In this document: positions 23,353-24,916 of the stretch, in pieces | Layout of the letters: the number at the start of each line of letters is the position of its first letter | Position numbering within the stretch: the stretch's first letter is position 1 | Source: a virus | Virus record (IMG/VR): IMGVR_UViG_3300032092_000232 | Span: 1 to 24,916 of that record | Length of the DNA: 24,916 nt | Direction: 5' to 3' (one strand) | Notes under the pieces: generated by a model | What the model saw: the letters and a program-made list of their open reading frames with translations, nothing else | Database searches by the model: none | What the model was told of the DNA's origin: nothing | Translations under genes and position numbers: made by a program

Positions 23353-24099
23353 TTATTTTACCATATTTTGAATTAAATCAAAATAAACTTTTTTGTATTT
23401 TTTCATACTTGACCTAATTTCTTTGGTAGATAGATTGGTCATATCTCTCAATGAGAGTAGTATAATGTTTTTATTGAACTTGTTATTATCGGTACTTACA
23501 AATATTTGGTCGTAATTAATGAACACCTCGTAAAGAGATTCTCCTAATTTTTTTTCGTTTTCTGATAAATTTTGGTCCTGTAAAATCACATACAATCTTG
23601 CCAGAAAAGATTCTATAACCCTTTCAGTGTCAAAATCGTCATCATTATCTATATAGTAGATTAAATCCTCACGGTCATTGTTCTCCAAATCCGAAGATAT
23701 ATCTTCATATGATATTTTCCTATTAGTATCTTTTTGGTCTTTTATAATTTGACCCATAAGATAATTCTTACAAATAGTACCGAAATAGGAGTACGCTTTC
23801 TTTTCTTTTGACGGTTTGAATTTGTCAATTTTCGTCATCAAAAAAGAATGGGTGTCAGTATGGATTTCTTGAAAGTCCATATCTTTTCGGTATAATTTAT
23901 ATCGTCTAATAATTGACGATATCATCTTATCTAGTGGTTTTCTAAGACTTAGGTTGTATATTTTGTTCTTTTCCTCAAATGTAGTAGCCGACAAATATAA
24001 TCTTACCGCAAGTTCTTCTTTTTCATCAAAATAATTATCCGACTTTGGTTTTCTCCCTTTCTTTTTTAAATCATCAGTTTGTTTTTCATCTTGATTCAT
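23353..24099 (-). CDS. 55: Late transcription sigma factor (gp55-like)
   Basis: A 248-residue protein resembling the sigma factor that directs host RNA polymerase to T4-type late promoters. After a basic N-terminus, residues ~60-140 match sigma region 2 as seen in gp55 relatives: a helical stretch with MDFQEIHTDTHSFLMTKIDK, then KKAYSYFGTICKNYLMGQII followed by DQKDTNRKISYEDI. A variable acidic part follows. Residues ~212-240 (LLSLRDMTNLSTKEIRSSMK) look like a helix-turn-helix, where T4 gp55 (185 residues) has no region 4. The start overlaps the stop of the glycosyltransferase gene by one base (TAATG). Its presence fits the repeated octamer before late genes. Confidence 0.85.
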   Translation of the reverse strand: MNQDEKQTDDLKKKGRKPKSDNYFDEKEELAVRLYLSATTFEEKNKIYNLSLRKPLDKMISSIIRRYKLYRKDMDFQEIHTDTHSFLMTKIDKFKPSKEKKAYSYFGTICKNYLMGQIIKDQKDTNRKISYEDISSDLENNDREDLIYYIDNDDDFDTERVIESFLARLYVILQDQNLSENEKKLGESLYEVFINYDQIFVSTDNNKFNKNIILLSLRDMTNLSTKEIRSSMKKYKKVYFDLIQNMVK

Positions 24100-24905
24100 T
24101 AAACAGTTTCGGGTTCGAATTTTATATCCCTGTCAACAGTGAAGAAATGTTCTTTTTTTGCGGAATCAATCCAAAATTTTATTTCTTCAGGTGTCATAGA
24201 TTCAGAGCCGTTTTTATAATTCCAAAAAATTGACCCTTCTCTGAGATTAAGGTGTTTATAACCAATTTTTGGTATGGTCATAATCTTTAAATTGTTATAC
24301 GTTAATCTCAACATTAGTTCATAAACAAATGTTAATTTTATCGAAGGTTTAAATTTACCGTGTTGTTCGAAAACTTCTTTTTTGATTACCATACCAGATG
24401 ATTGGAAATTTTGATAATTTTGTAGAGTTTCGTTTGTTAAAATTCCCATCTCTTGTGAGAAATTTGCTGCGAATGTTGCCTCATTTGTGAATCCTGCAAA
24501 TAATCCTTTACTATCTACGTCAACCACAATTGGTAAAAACGCATCTGCATTTGAATATGCCTCAGAATAAAGTTTTACATTCTTAAACCAAATATTTGAA
24601 TATTCGTCATCAAATTCATAAAAAGATACCCACTTAGATTTGGAATTTTCTACACCATAATTAATCTGTGCTTGATAGTTAGGAGCATCTTTCCAAATTA
24701 ATTTTTTAACATTAAGTTCTCCAAAATCAAAACCTTCTAAATGACTAACTAATTTGTCTTCGTCAGTATGGACTATAATTAATTCATTGAAATTAGTTTT
24801 TTGTGTTTTTAATGCTTCGATGCTTTTTTCAAACAATTCTGTAAAGTCTTTAGCAGATGCTGACTTTATTGGTAGTATTACTGATAAGTCTATAAAGTTT
24901 TCCAT
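24099..24905 (-). CDS. Family-2-like glycosyltransferase (GT-A fold)
   Basis: A 268-residue protein. The GT-A signature is visible: LSVILPIK at residues 7-14, ELIIVHTDED at 41-50, the NYGVENSKSKW stretch at 82-92, and a YEFDDEY acidic motif around 98-100 in the DxD place. A later KKEVFEQHGKF segment is also family-like. Such enzymes transfer a sugar from a nucleotide sugar to protein, lipid or modified DNA; the acceptor here is unknown. No signal peptide or membrane segment, so cytoplasmic. It begins 11 bases from the window edge and leads into gp55 with a one-base overlap. Confidence 0.8.
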   Translation of the reverse strand: MENFIDLSVILPIKSASAKDFTELFEKSIEALKTQKTNFNELIIVHTDEDKLVSHLEGFDFGELNVKKLIWKDAPNYQAQINYGVENSKSKWVSFYEFDDEYSNIWFKNVKLYSEAYSNADAFLPIVVDVDSKGLFAGFTNEATFAANFSQEMGILTNETLQNYQNFQSSGMVIKKEVFEQHGKFKPSIKLTFVYELMLRLTYNNLKIMTIPKIGYKHLNLREGSIFWNYKNGSESMTPEEIKFWIDSAKKEHFFTVDRDIKFEPETV

Positions 24906-24916
24906 ATTAAGATTCT

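Overview
The window is a stretch of the late structural region of a large T4-like myovirus. The diagnostic set is terminase large subunit (gp17-like), portal (gp20-like), prohead core protease (gp21-like), scaffold (gp22-like), major capsid protein (gp23-like) and a gp55-like late sigma factor. The host is most likely a Bacteroidetes bacterium, probably flavobacterial. The DNA is very AT-rich. Starts lack Shine-Dalgarno sequences and have A-rich leaders. A DUF4494-type protein, a family I know mainly from Bacteroidetes, is present. One gene has a TAnnTTTG -7 element, the Bacteroidetes housekeeping promoter signature.

Layout, left to right. Positions 2-2188 (+) hold the end of a multidomain gene: a polymerase-beta-type nucleotidyltransferase domain, then a peptidoglycan-binding domain, an M23 peptidase and a glucosaminidase-like domain. 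A small hypothetical (2234-2428) follows. Next comes a tight run of head and packaging genes: an acidic repeat protein, two small conserved proteins, a 411-residue protein and the terminase (2450-8022). The portal, two proteins in the gp67/gp68 position, the protease and a DUF4494 protein follow (8083-12208). After a terminator come the scaffold and capsid genes (12353-15699), closed by a second terminator. Positions 15748-17265 are a patch of small genes on both strands. From 17309 to 24905 everything is on the minus strand. Read in transcription order this is: a GT2-like glycosyltransferase, the gp55-like sigma factor, a small coiled-coil protein, a 631-residue structural protein, a 67-residue protein, a gp5-like OB-fold baseplate protein, a DNRLRE-like virion protein and a Cys-containing small protein.

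How it works together. gp20 forms the portal ring. gp22, the 67/68-position proteins and gp23 build the prohead. gp21 cleaves the precursors, and a matching site is visible in gp23 (INE|A at residue 60). gp17 packages the DNA. The minus-strand block supplies baseplate and fibre-like parts and the sigma factor that probably drives the late genes. An exact octamer, TATTTATA, reads in the direction of transcription 13-22 bases before six start codons on both strands, and a seventh copy lies 3 bases before a start. I noticed no copy deep inside a gene. It is my best candidate for this phage's late promoter. It is the reverse complement of the T4 late promoter TATAAATA.

Most worth a second look: the nucleotidyltransferase/lysin fusion, the octamer, and a group of small proteins that share an amphipathic helix ending in LNE and carry short cysteine modules. 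These could be prohead-targeted proteins packaged inside the head. No stretch over 300 bases lacks a gene. I saw no tRNA, CRISPR array, insertion sequence or integrase.
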